NCBI RefSeq assembly: GCF_019175385.1
Contig: NC_083339.1
Coordinates: 48,594,074 to 48,658,073, forward strand
Source of the DNA: Lycium barbarum
Taxonomy: Eukaryota > Streptophyta > Magnoliopsida > Solanales > Solanaceae
Direction: 5' to 3'
Length of the DNA: 64,000 nucleotides
Both the position numbers and the translations under genes were made by a program. Below are positions 1 to 12,859 of the stretch, one piece after another (the first letter of the stretch is position 1; every line of letters begins with the position of its first letter). The notes below the pieces were generated by a model. The model made no database searches, had not been told where the DNA came from, and worked only from the letters and a program-made list of their open reading frames with translations.

Positions 1-2
1 CG

Positions 3-2075
3 AAGCTTACTCAGAAAGCGGCGACATTTCAGTGGACCGATGCCTGCGAGCGCAGCTTTCAGATGTTGAAAGAAAAATTAATTACAGCTCCAGTTTTAGC
101 TCTTCTAGAAGGATCAGACGGGTATGTTGTCTATTGTGATGCCTCTGGTATTGGGATAGGCTGTGTATTGATGCAGCACGGTCGAGTCATAGCCTATGCT
201 TCCCGGCAGCTCAGACCGCACGATAAGAATTATCCCACTCATAATCTTGAGTTAGCCGCGGTGATTCATGCCTTGAAGATTTGGCGGCATTATTTATATG
301 GGGTCCACGTTGATATTTATACAGACCATAAGAGTCTCCAGTATATTTTTAAACAGAAAGAACTAAATTTGCGGCAGAGAAGATGGCTTGAGTTATTGAA
401 AGACTATGACGTTGATATTCTGTACCATCTTGGGAAAGCCAATGTGGTAGCGGATGCACTTAGCCGCAAGTCCATGGGCAGTTTAGCTGATGTACCATCT
501 AATAAGAAAGACTTGGTTCGTGAAATTCATCAGTTGGCCAGCCTTGGAGTTCGTTTGGCGGATTCTGGAGATTCTGGGATTTCTGTTCATGCAGTTGATG
601 AATCATCTATTATAGCAGAGGTAAAGCAGCGTCAGTTTGAAGATCCTATCCTGGTTCAGTACAGAGATGTGGCCCTTAATAAAGACAAGACTCCGTTTGA
701 AATTTCACCTGAAGGGGTATTATTATATGAAGGAAGATTCTGTGTTCCGGATGTTGCAGGCTTACGGCGACAAATCATGGGCGAGGCGCATAATGCACGG
801 TATTCCGTTCATCCTGGTTCCACTAAAATGTATCATGATCTCAGAAGTTTGTATTGGTGGGACGGTATGAAGAAAGATATTGCAGAGTTTATTCGTCAGT
901 GCCCGAATTGTCAGCAGGTTAAAATTGAACACCAGAAGCCCGATGGGTTATTACAGGAGATGGAAATTCCAGCCTGGAAATGGGTGATGATTAATATGGA
1001 TTTCGTTGTTGGGTTACCGCGCACTCCACGCAGGTACAATTCTATTTGGGTTATTGTTGACAGATTGACGAAATCAGCCCACTTTCTCCCAGTCCGGACT
1101 ACTTATTCGGCTGAGGATTATGCTAGATTATATATCAGAGAGATAGTCAGACTTCACGGAGTCCCTGTATCTATTATTACTGACCGAGGTGCCCAGTTTA
1201 CGGCAAATTTCTGGAGGTCATTTCAAGAGGGATTCGGGACTCAGGTGAGCCTCATTACAGCTTTTCACCCTCAGTCCGACGGGCAGGCCGAGCGCACTAT
1301 TCAGACGCTGGAAGATATGTTGCGGGCCTGCGTTATTGATTTCAGGGGTAGTTGGGATGATCATTTGCCGCTTATTGAATTTTCTTAGAATAACAGTTAT
1401 CACTCCAGCATTCAGATGGCACCGTACGAAGCTCTTTATGGCAGAAAATGCAGATCTCCTATTGGTTGGTTCGATGTGGGCGAAACCAGATTAATTGGAC
1501 CAGATGTGATTCAGGAAGCAATGGATAAAGTAAAACTTATTCGGGAGCGATTATTAGCTGCTCAGAGTCGGCAAAAAGCATATGTAGACAGACGACGTCG
1601 ATCGTTAGACTTCCCGATTGGCGACTGGGTATTTCTGAAGGTGTCGCCTATGAAGGGTGTTATGAGATTCGGTAAGAAGGGTAAGTTAAGCCCGCGGTAT
1701 ATTGGGCCGTATCAGATCATTCGGAAAATAGGCGAGGTCGCCTATGAGCTAGACTTACCATCCGATTTGGAGGCCGTACACCCGGTATTTCATGTGTCCA
1801 TGCTGCGAAAATGTATTGGTGATCCTTCCAAAATATTCCCAATAGATGATATTCAAGTGACAGAGCAATTGTCTTATGAAGAGCAGCCTATAACTATTCT
1901 GGATCGACAGGTAAGGAGACTGCGCACTAAAGAAGTGCCTTCTGTTAAAGTCCTATGGCGCAACAACAACCGAGAAGAGATGACCTGGGAGTCGGAGGAG
2001 GAGATGAGGAGGAAATATCCCCACTTGTTTCCTACACCCACAGGTAATCTAAACCTTTTGAACTTGTTGTATTAA
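3..2075 (+). pseudogene. Element A pol, 3' portion: RNase H, integrase, chromodomain-like end; one nonsense codon
   Basis: The reading frame is open from the first bases and is broken only at 1386-1388 (TAG), where B and E read Tyr in the conserved EFAYNNSYHSS block; the same frame resumes and ends with TAA at 2075. RNase H is at about 60-470 with its acidic residues in [19 protein letters not shown] and VVADALS. The integrase zinc region (H..H..CPNC) is at about 790-915. All three catalytic acids are present: Asp in NMDFVVGL, Asp in ITDRGAQF and Glu in QAERTIQ. The C-terminus (about 1880-2030) carries the chromodomain-like [16 protein letters not shown] segment typical of the Tekay/Del lineage (family knowledge). 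It is the least damaged pol in the window. Without readthrough the stop would cut off the end of integrase and the chromodomain. Confidence 0.92.
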
Positions 2076-2153
2076 TCGATGTATGAATCATGTGTACTAC
2101 TTATATGAGAGGGACTCCCCCGTTATGCTCATAAGACTTTATAAGAGTAATTT

Positions 2154-2189
2154 AACATTCGGGGACGAATGTTCTTAAGGGGGGGAGAA
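2154..2189 (+). other. Element A: hairpin plus polypurine tract next to the 3' LTR
   Basis: A perfect 8-bp stem, AACATTCG / CGAATGTT with loop GGGA, lies at 2154-2173. It is followed at once by the purine run AAGGGGGGGAGAA (2177-2189), which directly abuts the LTR start TGTTATG at 2190. The purine run fits the plus-strand priming site. The hairpin recurs at the same place in B, D and E (see findings). Confidence 0.8.
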
Positions 2190-5099
2190 TGTTATGTCCC
2201 GCGTTTTCGCATAATGGGAATTCGTGGAAATAATTAAGACTTGTATGTTATAAGGCCATGTTTTTTATTTTAGTTAATATGTCTATGTTGTTTGTGAAAA
2301 TATTAGTGTGAAAATATGGAGGAAGTCCAAGGGGCAAAAATTGAGATTTCGGAAATTAGTTTCGGGAATTTTAAAACGAGAGTTTTAATGATTTGGGCTC
2401 AACAAAAATTTAAGAGAAATGAGGCCCAAAATGTTAAGGGTGGCCGGCCATGTCTTTGGCCCAAACCCATAACAAGTTTTCATGTGATTAGCATGTGACA
2501 ACTTAATAAAGAGAGTACTATATATTGCTAGCCTTAGAACATTCAAGAAAAAGAAGCAAATCATAAATTGAAGAACACCCAAGAGAGAGGGTTTCGGCCA
2601 ACATAAGAAAGAAAGAAAAAAAAATTCTAGCTTTGATCTTAATCCAAAAATCTTGTCCTTCTTGTATTGTAGTAAGTTCAAGACGCTCTCCTACGTGATA
2701 CAATTAGTTTGGCGGAAGAATCACATTTGCGGCAAATCGGAACCTTAAGAGAAAGGTAAGATTTCTATGTTTTGATGTTATGAAATAGGTATATATGTAA
2801 TAGTGATTGAAGTTTCATGAAAAATATGGGATTGTGTTGTGTTGTGCATGGCCGTGTGTGTGTGGGTGGAAGGTGTTGGCCGTGTACCACATAGGGAGGA
2901 GGAGAAGTGGATTCAAGTTTGTTTGGATTGATTAGTTGTATTGTGGTGACTTCTTGTGATGCAAATGAAGGTTTAATGAATTGAATTGGCATTGCAATTT
3001 CTTGTATGTAATTATGAGAAATTATGTGAATTCTATATGATTTTTATATAATTATGGAAGTGAGATTCTAAATGTGAATTATGGTCGTTGTTAATGAATT
3101 TGGATGAAAATAATGTGAGTTGGTAGTTTGTCGCATTTGTTGAAGTTTTGGATAGAATATGGAAATTGGCGGCATACTTGAATTCATGTATATCGCTTGG
3201 AATATTATTGGAATGTGTTTGAATAACTTTGAATGAGTAAATGAATGTGATAATGTGGATGTTAGTTTGATGTTGTGAAGTTTGGATGAAAGTTGTTGAT
3301 TTATGTAGAAAGAGAGAATATTGACGTTAGAGTGATTTTTGTTATGACTTGTGATGTTTGTGATATTGTGGATTGTTGTGTTGATGTATATTGAGCCGAG
3401 CTAAGTCTCGGGGGTGTTATATATATAGGGGAAGTGTTGCCGAAATTTCGGTAGACAAAAATGAAATTAAGTGAATTCTTAAGCCTTGAAATCCCTAAAT
3501 GGTAACTTTGACCATTTGCAGATTCTGAGCGAAACGGGACTTGAGTTTTGGGCGAGCGTAAGACGTATATAAGGTATGTAAGGCTACCCACTCCTTCTTT
3601 TGGCATGTCTTATGTATCCTAGGTTGATATCAGAGCCCCGGGGGCAATTCTGTTCCTTGAAATCCGAATTAGAAATCGAGCACTATTCATTCAATTGGAT
3701 TGAACCTTAAAGTACTTCTTTTGCTTGCAAAGTAATTAGATGTCCGAAAATTATGCAAATGTAATCAAATCGCTTCGGATCTTCCATGCATGATTCCATA
3801 GACCCTAAATGTTCGTGGTTCATATCTGTCACTTCGACTTGACCCGCGGTGGCCCGCTAGCATCGAGACTTGCTTGTTGCTCTATTATTCTCGTTTTTGT
3901 ATAATGCCAGCAAAACACTTTTGTTTATGAGTTTGGCTATCATAAAATAATGTTTTGACTGCCATAGTATTCTAGATTATATTTTGAACCATAAATACTA
4001 TGTTGGAAATATTTTGTGAAACGAACCCCGTATTGACTAACTATTCGAACTAGTTTACTAATGAATTAGCATATGATGTTATCAAGTTTCAAAAGATGTT
4101 TCGACTTATAAATTGCATTGTTTGCTCACGACTCCGCTCGTGCCCTTATTATGACTTCGTTCACCGGTTCCCGGGCCGGTTATGATTCGTGCGTACTATG
4201 ATAAATTCGGCCGTATGCTGTGTTACGGTTCCCGAGACCTCGTCATAGGGCCGGGTTCCGTTTGGTGTTGTGCTGTGTTATAGCTGGTGATATGTTATGA
4301 TGATATGTGTGCTCGGGGATGTACGGAGATTTGAACCTTCTGGTGTTATGCTGTGTGTGGCACCAGTGTCGGAGTGGTGACCACGTTCCTAAGCTTTGCA
4401 TGATTTTGTTTCCATTATGTATACATGATTTTGATATAGATTCTGATACACTGTTCAGTATTCCCCCTTTTGTATCCTGTTTATTATCAGTTGTGGCTCA
4501 TATTTCTGTACTCTATGCTTTACATACTCAGTACATCTTTCGTACTGACCCCCTTTCTTCGGGGGCTGCGTTTCATGCCCACAGGTACAGACACAGGTGA
4601 TCCTCCACTGTAGGCTCCACTTTCTGCTATTTCGGAGTACTCCCTTTTGATCCGGAGTCCACTTTTGGTACATATACCCTTTTGCTATGTATATATTTCT
4701 GTATATCTGACTATTTGGGTACGGCGGGGCCCTGTCCCTGTCATATGATTCTGTCGGTCTGTTTAGAGGTCTGTGGACATGTCTGTGGGTTAGGGTCTTT
4801 CTGTATGGATGTGTGTATATGTCGTGTTTGGGCGATCCCATACGCCGAGGCGTCCGGTCCGCATATGTTTATACGTCGCTTGGTTAGCCCTGTGTGGCCT
4901 TTGTTGGTGTTTGCTGTGTACAGGGTTATTCTGGATAGTCCGAAAAACAAAGGAGACTCTGCCGAAACTTTTCTGGGGATTATCTAAATTTGTAAATACA
5001 GCCTTGTCGGCTTATGCTATATACTTGAATGCATTTGATAGATGGGTTTGGGTGCCCAGATCGGGCACTAGTCACGGCCTACGGGGTTGGGTCGTGACA
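2190..5099 (+). repeat. 3' LTR of element A
   Basis: The LTR is 2910 bp, TG...CA bounded, and follows the polypurine tract directly. Its U3 start (TGTTATGTCCCGC) differs from the TGTTACACC start of families B to E. The downstream part (about 4500-5099) resembles theirs, including the TCAGTAC...GTACTGA hairpin at 4528-4548 and the end GTCGTGACA. Short open frames inside it (for example 4307-4600) look like chance ORFs. Confidence 0.85.
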
Positions 5100-5490
5100 C
5101 TGATGATGATGAGCTTAAGTCTAAAGATGCTAGAGTTCATGATATGATGTTGTTTATTGTATACACTCACCTATTATGCTAATTCCTTCAAGGTGAGGCA
5201 GAACGCTTATGAATGCTCCATAATGGAATCGGGGGTTCACGACCTTATGTCACCCCGATAAAGTATAGTTGTCTTTAAGTTTCTATGCATGCATTATGAT
5301 GAGTACATGATGATGATATTACACCATGCCTATATGGACGGGCAGACACCGCTAAGGCGGGCAGTGTATACACCATGTTTAGATGGCATGGGCAGACACC
5401 ACTAGTGGGCGGCACGAGACGGTACCTCCGAACGCGGGAGGCATGGACGCAGGCTAATGATTATCACACCGTACCTATATAGTCGGGCAG

Positions 5491-5528
<38 letters not shown>

Positions 5529-6096
5529 TGCATACATGATATGATAATGACTATGAAATAAGCCAGCATGCATTATTTCTTTCGTAATTGACAGTCAGCT
5601 ACAGGTTGCTCCTTATTTGATGCTTCCTTATTTCATTGACGTATTATTATTGTTTATGCCTTACATACTCAGTACAATGTTCGTACTGACGTCCTCATTC
5701 TTTGGACGCTTTGTTCATGCCCACAGGTAGGCAGGGAGCAGATCCACACTTGTAGGAGCTATCAGCTGACTTGAGAGCACTCCATTGTTCCGGAGGTGCC
5801 ATTGACTTATTCTTTTATGGATATACATGTATTTTGGGCACGACGGGGTCCCGTCCCGTCCATATGTCTAGTACTCTAGTAGAGGCTCGTAGATACGTAT
5901 GTGTGGGTAGTATGGTTTGATAGGCGGAGGGTTTATGTATACAAGGTAAATATGTTTCAAAGAGAAAGATGGTTTTCCTATAATTTGAGTATAAGATTCA
6001 TGAATGAACGCTTGATGTCTACGATGGGTAAAGGTATGAGCGGTGCTTGGTGGTTAGCCCCGGGTACCCGTCATGGCCCCTAGTCGAGTCGTGACA
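5100..6096 (+). repeat. LTR fragment of a B/E-like element, 3' portion, interrupted by element A
   Basis: This stretch aligns with the reverse complement of the E LTRs (the CTCACC..CTTCAAGGTGAGG block, the TCAGTAC hairpin at 5669-5689, the CTCTAGTAGAGGCTCGTAGA block) and ends GTCGTGACA at 6096, the LTR end of this family. Its left part is displaced by element A and lies outside the window. It is followed at 6097 by O LTR sequence beginning GAAAG, a 5-mer present once at the matching place in the other O LTR (51704-51708), which marks it as an insertion in O. Confidence 0.75.
5493..5524. repeat. (TA)n microsatellite inside the LTR fragment
   Basis: About 16 TA units. The matching place in the E LTRs also carries an AT run of variable length (29489-29555 and 37254-37263), so this is a length-variable site of the LTR family. 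Confidence 0.9.
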
Positions 6097-9000
6097 GAAA
6101 GAGACAAGAGGGGAAGAATTATAACAACTTCATATTTATTCCCTAACTAGTTATGTATACCAATTCAAACAAAGTTCAAGGAAAGGAATATCAGCAATGT
6201 TGTTACAGTTGAAACATGGGATCATATATCAGTCAACAAAAGAGAAAACAACCAAGTTAAAAAACAAACAAATGCAGTGCAGCTTTTTCAAGAGCATTTA
6301 TAGCTTTCCTTTAAAACTTCCATGTTCAACACAACACATTTCAGAGAAAAAAAAAGTTCACAGTCTTTGTATTTAGCCTCTTCAACCATATTTCAAGCAA
6401 TTTTAAAGTCCAATTATCACAAAGGCAATCAAGAAGGAAGAAACAAAAAAGGCAAACAATCAAATAATCCAGCTCAACTTTGGAAAAGAAAGAATAGTTC
6501 ACATAAATCTCTAATATAAGATTTTTCTTTCCCATATAAATCAGTTTCTAGTCTCAAAATCAAATTGTAATGCACATTCCAACTAACATAAATGCCGCAG
6601 GGCTTCAAATAAAGGGAATTCAAGCAAACAATAGGGGAGGATACTCTTCCATGTCCTATTTCTATCCTGGACTTCCATCAACACTAAATGTTATGTAAAA
6701 AAAAAGGTTATCAGCCAAGACCAGTCCATAGACTAAGTTTTACACTATTAGAGGAATTTGTTCAGGTATAAAGTCAACACAACCAGTCATTCAAATGAAT
6801 CATGGAACACAATCTATAGATCATAGGTTCACATCTTCTAGTTTTACAACTTTTAGCCTATTAGTTGAACATAAATTTGTAATCAAATAGTAAGCAGAGA
6901 TGAGACTCACAAGCTTGAATACAACAAGTAACTAACACTAGGTTCAGTATGTACCTCAATCACTTAACGGGAATCACAAGAGCATTCTTACATAGGAAAT
7001 AGTTTTACTCAACCTTCTTGATAAAAAAAATGAAAAAAATGCCAACTTAGCACAATTGCTTCATGGCTTACTAGTTTTAAACCAAAACAGGATTTCACCC
7101 TTTTATTTTCTTTCAAAATTTTAGTCTTAATGATTCCTATTGTTTTAAAAGGTCCATTTCCTTCCAAAATAGGTGAAGCTACTCTAAACAGTGTATTAGT
7201 TACAAATACTATCACATAAGGAAGCATTCCAAACTAGGTTGATTTCAAAAGACCTGGCAATGTCTAAGTAAGGCTAATAAGGGACATAGTCTAGTCTAGA
7301 AAAGATTTCAAGTCAAATTTCTCACATTACAAGTCACACAACAAAGGCATTCACAAACAAAAGATTCAACAGTTCAAAAGGAACTAGAAAGAACTCCTAG
7401 AGGATACCTGGCACCCATTCTAAAATTAACAAGGTAGATAGTGATTAATATAGTCAAGACAGCACAGAACAAGATAGGAAATGCACACTTTGAGATTTAT
7501 TTAGAACAAAAAAGGATAGACTGAACTAGTAAAAGTGTCACATTGTTTTAGGTCAGTTTCTACTTAATTCCCAAGCTTTTGATTGTTAAAAACTTCCTAA
7601 AACTGAGTGATTTTAAAAATTTGTGATCAAGCTAAATTGGTTTTCTGAGAACTCAAGTCATAAAAACAGACAGTTCTACTAAAAATATGACTTACAAGGA
7701 AAGGAAAACAAAGTTCTATAGATTCAAAAACTACACTCAGCCTTAAAAACTGGTTTGAACCTCTTACACTTACTACTTCAAAGACACAATTCAACTTCTA
7801 ACTTCTTATAACCTAAAGGACCTCAAAACTGGACAAATATTTAAACAAGGATATTTCTGGCCAACTTTATTTTAACCTTTCAAAGCTTTCAAATAAGCGC
7901 AAGTATGAAGCTACACAGACTCATATGACTATAGTTTAACAAAGACAAGTTCCAAAAATTTAAGCTTAGCATCATTTAGCAAAGTCTAAAATCTCAACAA
8001 CTCCATAATCCACATACAAGACTGGACTTACAACCCCCCCCCCCCCCCCAACCTCCCTTTTTTAACTTATTTTGACAGAGTTAAGAGCTAGTAAGACATC
8101 AAAGTTTAACACAATGATAAGTTTATAACTGCACATAAGTGAACTGAATCAAAACCGAAGATTATGACTGCACATAAATGAACATAAACCTTACTCTCTT
8201 AAACAGTTTTAACATTGTTAGAAGTAGTCAAAGTATTCTAGAAAGAATTAGCTATTGAAACAAGTAACATTCATTTAATAATGAAAGAAAGAAGTCTTTA
8301 TTTAATACTTGAGACTAAAACAGGCTCAAAAGAGATATTTTTGGACTTGAAGGTGTTTTCACTTAATCATATTTTCCTTTCAAACCATCCAAACAGTTTT
8401 CCAATCCAACTTATAATTTTAAAATATCAAACAAAGTCAAGAAGGTATAAGGTTATAAACTAGGGAAAATTCCAACTAAATAATGTTACTTAACAAGAAC
8501 TTATCAAAAGTAGCTAACGTAGATTAAAAAACATCAACTTTACTAACTTACTGTCAAGAATCCTAACTTAAACTGTTTTTTCTTCTTCATTTTTATTAAC
8601 TTAATCGAACTCAAAACTACTTAACATTGTCTAACTTTAAGCTTCTTAACTCATTTTTCAACTTCAAATCACAACAAAGGACACGGAATGCTCACTTAAT
8701 CATTAAAAAAGAATCAAACTAATATATAACCATTTTCTAGCTAACAAGTATCACAAACAATAGATAATCATAGTTTGAAATTAAAACAAGGGTTGAAATA
8801 AGAATTTACCTTTTATTGGGGCAACCAAAAGATCAAATGGAAGGAATTGGATCAACACTTCGACACCAACACTTAAACCTTTGGAAATCAACCCTTTTCT
8901 TTGAATTTTTGTATAATATCGATATATCTAGACTAGTGTAAATAGAGTATGTATTTGTAATGTTCTTACATAGTCTAGTAGTGATATAGTAGTAGGGTTT

Positions 9001-9805
9001 TATAGTATATCTAGTAGTATATAAGTAATGAGAGATTTTTATGATTCTTTAATACTTAGGATGCTTCTGCCTAGCCAAAAAAAAATAAAAATAAAGATCC
9101 CCTTCGAATGGCCTTTTTCTATTTATTTATAGGAGTAGAAATAGGTCTTAGGGACAAAAATGGAAAGGAAACTAATCCACCACAGAATTTCCCCCTAATT
9201 TGAAACCCTCATTCAAAAATATTAAAATTTCCAGTAGAAGGCCAGGAGATTCTTCAACAAAATCGTACTAATTGTACTACTACCAATCAGAAAATAGCAC
9301 ATATCACACAATATAACAATTTTCTATCTTAAAATCCAAATAAAAATCCAATAAATTAGCAAAATACTAGGATATTACACCTAGTCATCAATAGGATAAA
9401 AACCAGTACATTCCAATGGCTAAATAGGATAGAAACCCGTAAAATGGTACCCAATCCGAAGGCATTTCTAGGAAATTTCACTAGGTTTCCTCATTTGAGT
9501 GTATATGGCACACAAGTTGGCTAAAGGCTTGTGGCCCCGCGTATGGAAACCATACACATGAGGAACCCTATGTAACATCCTAAAAAAACGCAATTCACGA
9601 TTGGTAACCAAAATTTATATGAAATTGAACCTGGAAAACGTAAGAATTCATGACTGGGCATGACAGCCCTTTCAAATCCGGCCAAAAAAATGGCCATGGT
9701 ATCGCCGCCATGGCAGAACCCTAGAAATTGCATAACTTGCCTGAAGGAGAGAGGTTAGGGGTCGGGTGCAGAAATGAAAGTGTGGGCGTAGAATGTTTAT
9801 TTTAA

Positions 9806-11671
9806 CTAGTTTCTCCACACGTGTGTTGCGCGTATATGTCAAGTCATGTAGTATAATTTGCGTTCAGTTTCTATTTGAGACTTTCAAAAGATACACTTTT
9901 CAAAAAAAATTAAAAAAAAATCTCATAATTTTAATGTGCATTTCATTTCTCTTTATCTCCTTTTATTGACGCATTAATAAGAAGGCCTCTTGAAATAACC
10001 CCATCAAAAATGAAAAACAAAGAGGGATAAGGCAGGCAACAGTAAGACATGTTGAAAAGGCAGCAAAGATTAGAAGAAACCCGAACAGTTAGTATCTAGC
10101 AAAAACTAATCTGAAAGATTGCATCATTTCAAATAAATTTGGTGTTTTTAGTTAATTTTTTTGTATAAATAAATTATTTAAATTAATAAAAAAGATATTT
10201 AGATTATTTAACTTTTGAATTTAGGAAATCCTGCTCTTAATATAATATGGAATCTACAACCATGTTATAGCTAGCTATATAGAAGAGATATGTATGCTGA
10301 ATTATTTTCTTAGCCATAAATAATTATTAATTAATATAGCATGAACATAAAAGTGTCATATGTTTAAACTTTAGAAGCCTGATGAGTGATGACTATTTAA
10401 AAAATTGCACTACAAAGAATTTAAAGAGTTCAACAATAAAAATAAAGGAAATAAACAGACAGTACTCCAGCAAACCTAATTAGCCACTTCAAAATTTCTT
10501 TCATGGCAAATAGTAAGAGGAGAAATTTTGGAGATGCCCATTACCCACTACAGAATAACTATGAAAGTAGGTAGCTAGACAAAAAAAATATGACAATTTT
10601 TATGCAAATTACCTGTGGCTTGGAAGTTGGAACTCACTTGGTTACCGCGAGAGATGATGATTTTCTCAACGCCAGCGGTTGCAACTAATCGAAGGAGAAC
10701 ATTATTCATTTGCAGAAGGACACAACCTTTTAAAAAAAGACACAACAAATCATATTAGATTTTTTTTGATTATTTAAAAACTATTATATGAAATTATTTA
10801 GAAGGGCGTTTAAGTAATTCAACTGTTTAGTTATGGGGTTGAATAAATAAATTAAAATCAGAATATGAAAAGAACAATCAATATAAAAATGATGCAAAAG
10901 TTTCAAATCAATGAGAATTATATTAAGTACATTATCCAAATAAATTAGTAATAAATGATACATCAAAAATGGTTTTACAAAAATGTCGTGAAACCTAGAA
11001 AGATGTGTAATAACAAGACGCAACTCATGAGCCTGATGATCATTCTAATTGACCGTGCATATTAATTTAATTTTTTAGAGGGACATTTAAATAATTCAAC
11101 TTGTTAGTTATGGGGTTAAATAAATAAATTAAAGTCAGAATATGAAAAAAAACAATCGATAATAAAAGTGATGTAAAAGTTTCGATTCCATGAGAATTTC
11201 AGTCATTAAACACATTATCTTAATTAATGAATAATAAATAATTCATCAGAAATTATTTAACAAAAATGTCGTGAAACCTAAAAAGGTGTGTAATTGTAAG
11301 GCATGACTCATGAGCCCGCTGATCATTCTAATTGACCATGTAGAAAGAAACTCCAGTTTATACATATAATAATAGTTGGCAAATAGATGACAAAAATGGA
11401 GTAAAAACTTTAGGAGGATTCCATGACAACTTAGAATGAGGATTGAACGGAAATTGGTAATGATGTTCCTATTAATAAATTGTTTGTGAATGAATAGGTG
11501 TGACTCTCACTGAAGGAGGAAGTCGGTTCGTACTAATTGTTTGTTGGGGTGTTTCTGCACAGGTCTGTTTTTTCTTTTTTAACAAGCACTTAACTAAGTT
11601 TTTAAATAAGAAGGGTATTTGCGTAATTTAACTTTTAAGTTAGGGGTTTCATGCTTTTAATGTAGTATAGA
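9806..11671 (-). mobile_element. Non-autonomous Helitron-like element, about 1.87 kb
   Basis: Read on the minus strand it starts TCTATACTACATTAAAAGC (from 11671) and ends in CTAG (9809-9806). A short stem-loop (ACGTGT / GCGCGT, 9819-9833, with G-T wobbles) lies 9 nt inside the CTAG end. The flanking bases on that strand are A before TC and T after CTAG, the A-T insertion rule of Helitrons, with no target duplication. No Rep/helicase coding is seen. The interior is AT-rich and holds a tandem duplication. Confidence 0.6.
10795..11342. repeat. Imperfect tandem duplication, two units of about 265 bp offset by about 285 bp
   Basis: 10795-11060 and 11082-11342 share the same run of blocks: AAGTAATTCAACT-like start, TTATGGGGTT, AAATAAATTAAA, CAGAATATGAAAA, AAAATGTCGTGAAACCTA and GATCATTCTAATTGACC. 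They differ by scattered substitutions and small indels. A shorter related block (AAATAAGAAGGGTATTTGCG, near 11605) lies near the Helitron 5' end, so the units may derive from that terminus. Confidence 0.8.
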
Positions 11672-11744
11672 TAGATAAACTTTCACCCCTTTATTTTTTA
11701 TATAAATACCCGCCTTACTTTTTTTAAAAGGTTTAATTTAAACA

Positions 11745-11758
11745 CCCCCCCCCCCCCC
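11745..11758 (-). other. Candidate polypurine tract of element O
   Basis: Fourteen consecutive C on the plus strand, hence a G run on the strand of O, directly next to a possible LTR start (TGTTTAAATT on the minus strand). The position fits, but the matching LTR end in the 5' copy is missing, so the boundary cannot be confirmed here. Confidence 0.4.
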
Positions 11759-12859
11759 AATTATAAATCAAATAAAGACTAAGTATTATAAATATACATA
11801 TATCTAAATAAAACTCGTAAATTTAAAATTTTAGCTTTAAAACAAGCCTAATATTGATATAGTTCCAGAGAATATTTAAAAAATGAAAAATGCGGTCAGA
11901 ATGAATCGTAATTCATACGTCGTCTTAATCAACAATTTTCTCGAGTTTAGACGGAGCAAGATACGTATTTTATTTTTTAATTATATTTGTGAAAGTAAAT
12001 AACTCGTAATTTTCTTGCGATTGTCAATTTTTATGAAATAATAATTAAATGTCAATTTTCGCAATTTTCTCGGGATTTTTGAACTTTTGATTTTTAAGAG
12101 TGTATCCTTATTCCGTTTTAGATTTGGACTTTTGAAAATTAAAATACGTGTCTTATGAGGTGAAAATTAGTTGTCAACAACTGCCTCTTCGGAGTTCGAG
12201 GATGGCAAGGCCATCCTTGAGTTATGAATTTTGACAAACCTAATTTTTACCGAATAATAGAAATTACACCTCTCTTCGCGCAAAATTTCAAAAGTATGGT
12301 CAGACCTCGATTTTTGGGCTTCCTACATATCTTAGGTTACATGAGAATTCAAGCCATTTGTAATTCTGACTCTATGAGGACTATAAAGTAAATAATTTTC
12401 GTTAAACTATCTCGAGGTGTCCCGAGACAATTATAGGGATATGACCGATCCTCGAAACTTGAGTAGCCTACATATCCCTGGCTTTGGGAATCAGGCCAAT
12501 TGTAGTTCGACTCGATAGCCCGAAAATGAATATCCCTTTATATGGGAATCCCTTAGGCTATTTCCGGTTGAAAAATCCGAACCGGAGGCGGTTTTTGGAA
12601 AGGATTTATTAGTGTTGATGCTTGAAGTGATCTCCAATCTCTGGTGTAGAAAGCTTGACTCTCGTACACAGTTTCTGACCGGGTTTGCCAAGTAAAAGTT
12701 CCACGTATGTTTCGCATGTTTTGGATCCGGCGTTTGCTTCAATCTTCGGTAGCTTCTAGCTCGCCAAATGCTGAGTCCTGCGTGTTAGTCTTTTTGAAAA
12801 TTTTGATTTTAATGTAGTCATACCTGAGTAGCATTTTGTCATTTTGTTGACATTGTAGT
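11759..12859 (-). other. 3' untranslated region of element O, first piece
   Basis: No coding potential. It contains two copies of a motif (about 12315-12370 and 12455-12515) of the form CCTACATAT..., GGAATCAGGCC..., TGTAGTTCG, the same motif family found at 27898-28160 just after the integrase of O. That shared motif is why I assign this stretch to O. It is interrupted at 12860 by a solo LTR. Confidence 0.5.

Larger units (their letters stand above)
1..5099 (+). mobile_element. Element A: Tekay/Del-type Ty3/gypsy retrotransposon, 5' part outside window
   Basis: Seen: a plus-strand polyprotein carrying the RT tail, RNase H, integrase and a chromodomain-like end, then a G-rich polypurine tract and a 2.9 kb LTR that begins TGTTATGTCCCGC and ends GGTCGTGACA. 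The 5' LTR, gag and most of RT lie left of the window. The flanking sequence at 5100 continues as a different LTR (B-like family), so A is inserted in that LTR. The target duplication, expected to be CTGAT, cannot be checked without the left flank. Confidence 0.9.
6097..11744 (-). repeat. 3' LTR of element O (partial, carrying a Helitron-like insertion)
   Basis: 6097-9080 matches 51704-54820 in the same order with scattered substitutions and indels, including a poly-C run near 8036-8050 that has its counterpart at 53587-53600. Sequence from 9081 to 9805 and 11672 to 11744 has no partner in the window because the 5' LTR is truncated, so I assign it by position. The proposed terminus at 11744 rests on the AAACA end just before a 14-C run that could be the polypurine tract on the minus strand. 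I see no gene in it. Confidence 0.6.

Noticed and set aside
4307..5147. Overlapping frames of about 100-130 aa on both strands
   Set aside because: They lie inside the A LTR, overlap one another on opposite strands and match nothing I know.
8036..8050. Poly-C run as a second polypurine tract
   Set aside because: The matching run at 53587-53600 shows it is internal to the O LTR.
9572..9600. TGTAACATCC as the start of another LTR
   Set aside because: No matching end, no second copy and no polypurine tract or PBS nearby; a ten-base match alone is too weak.
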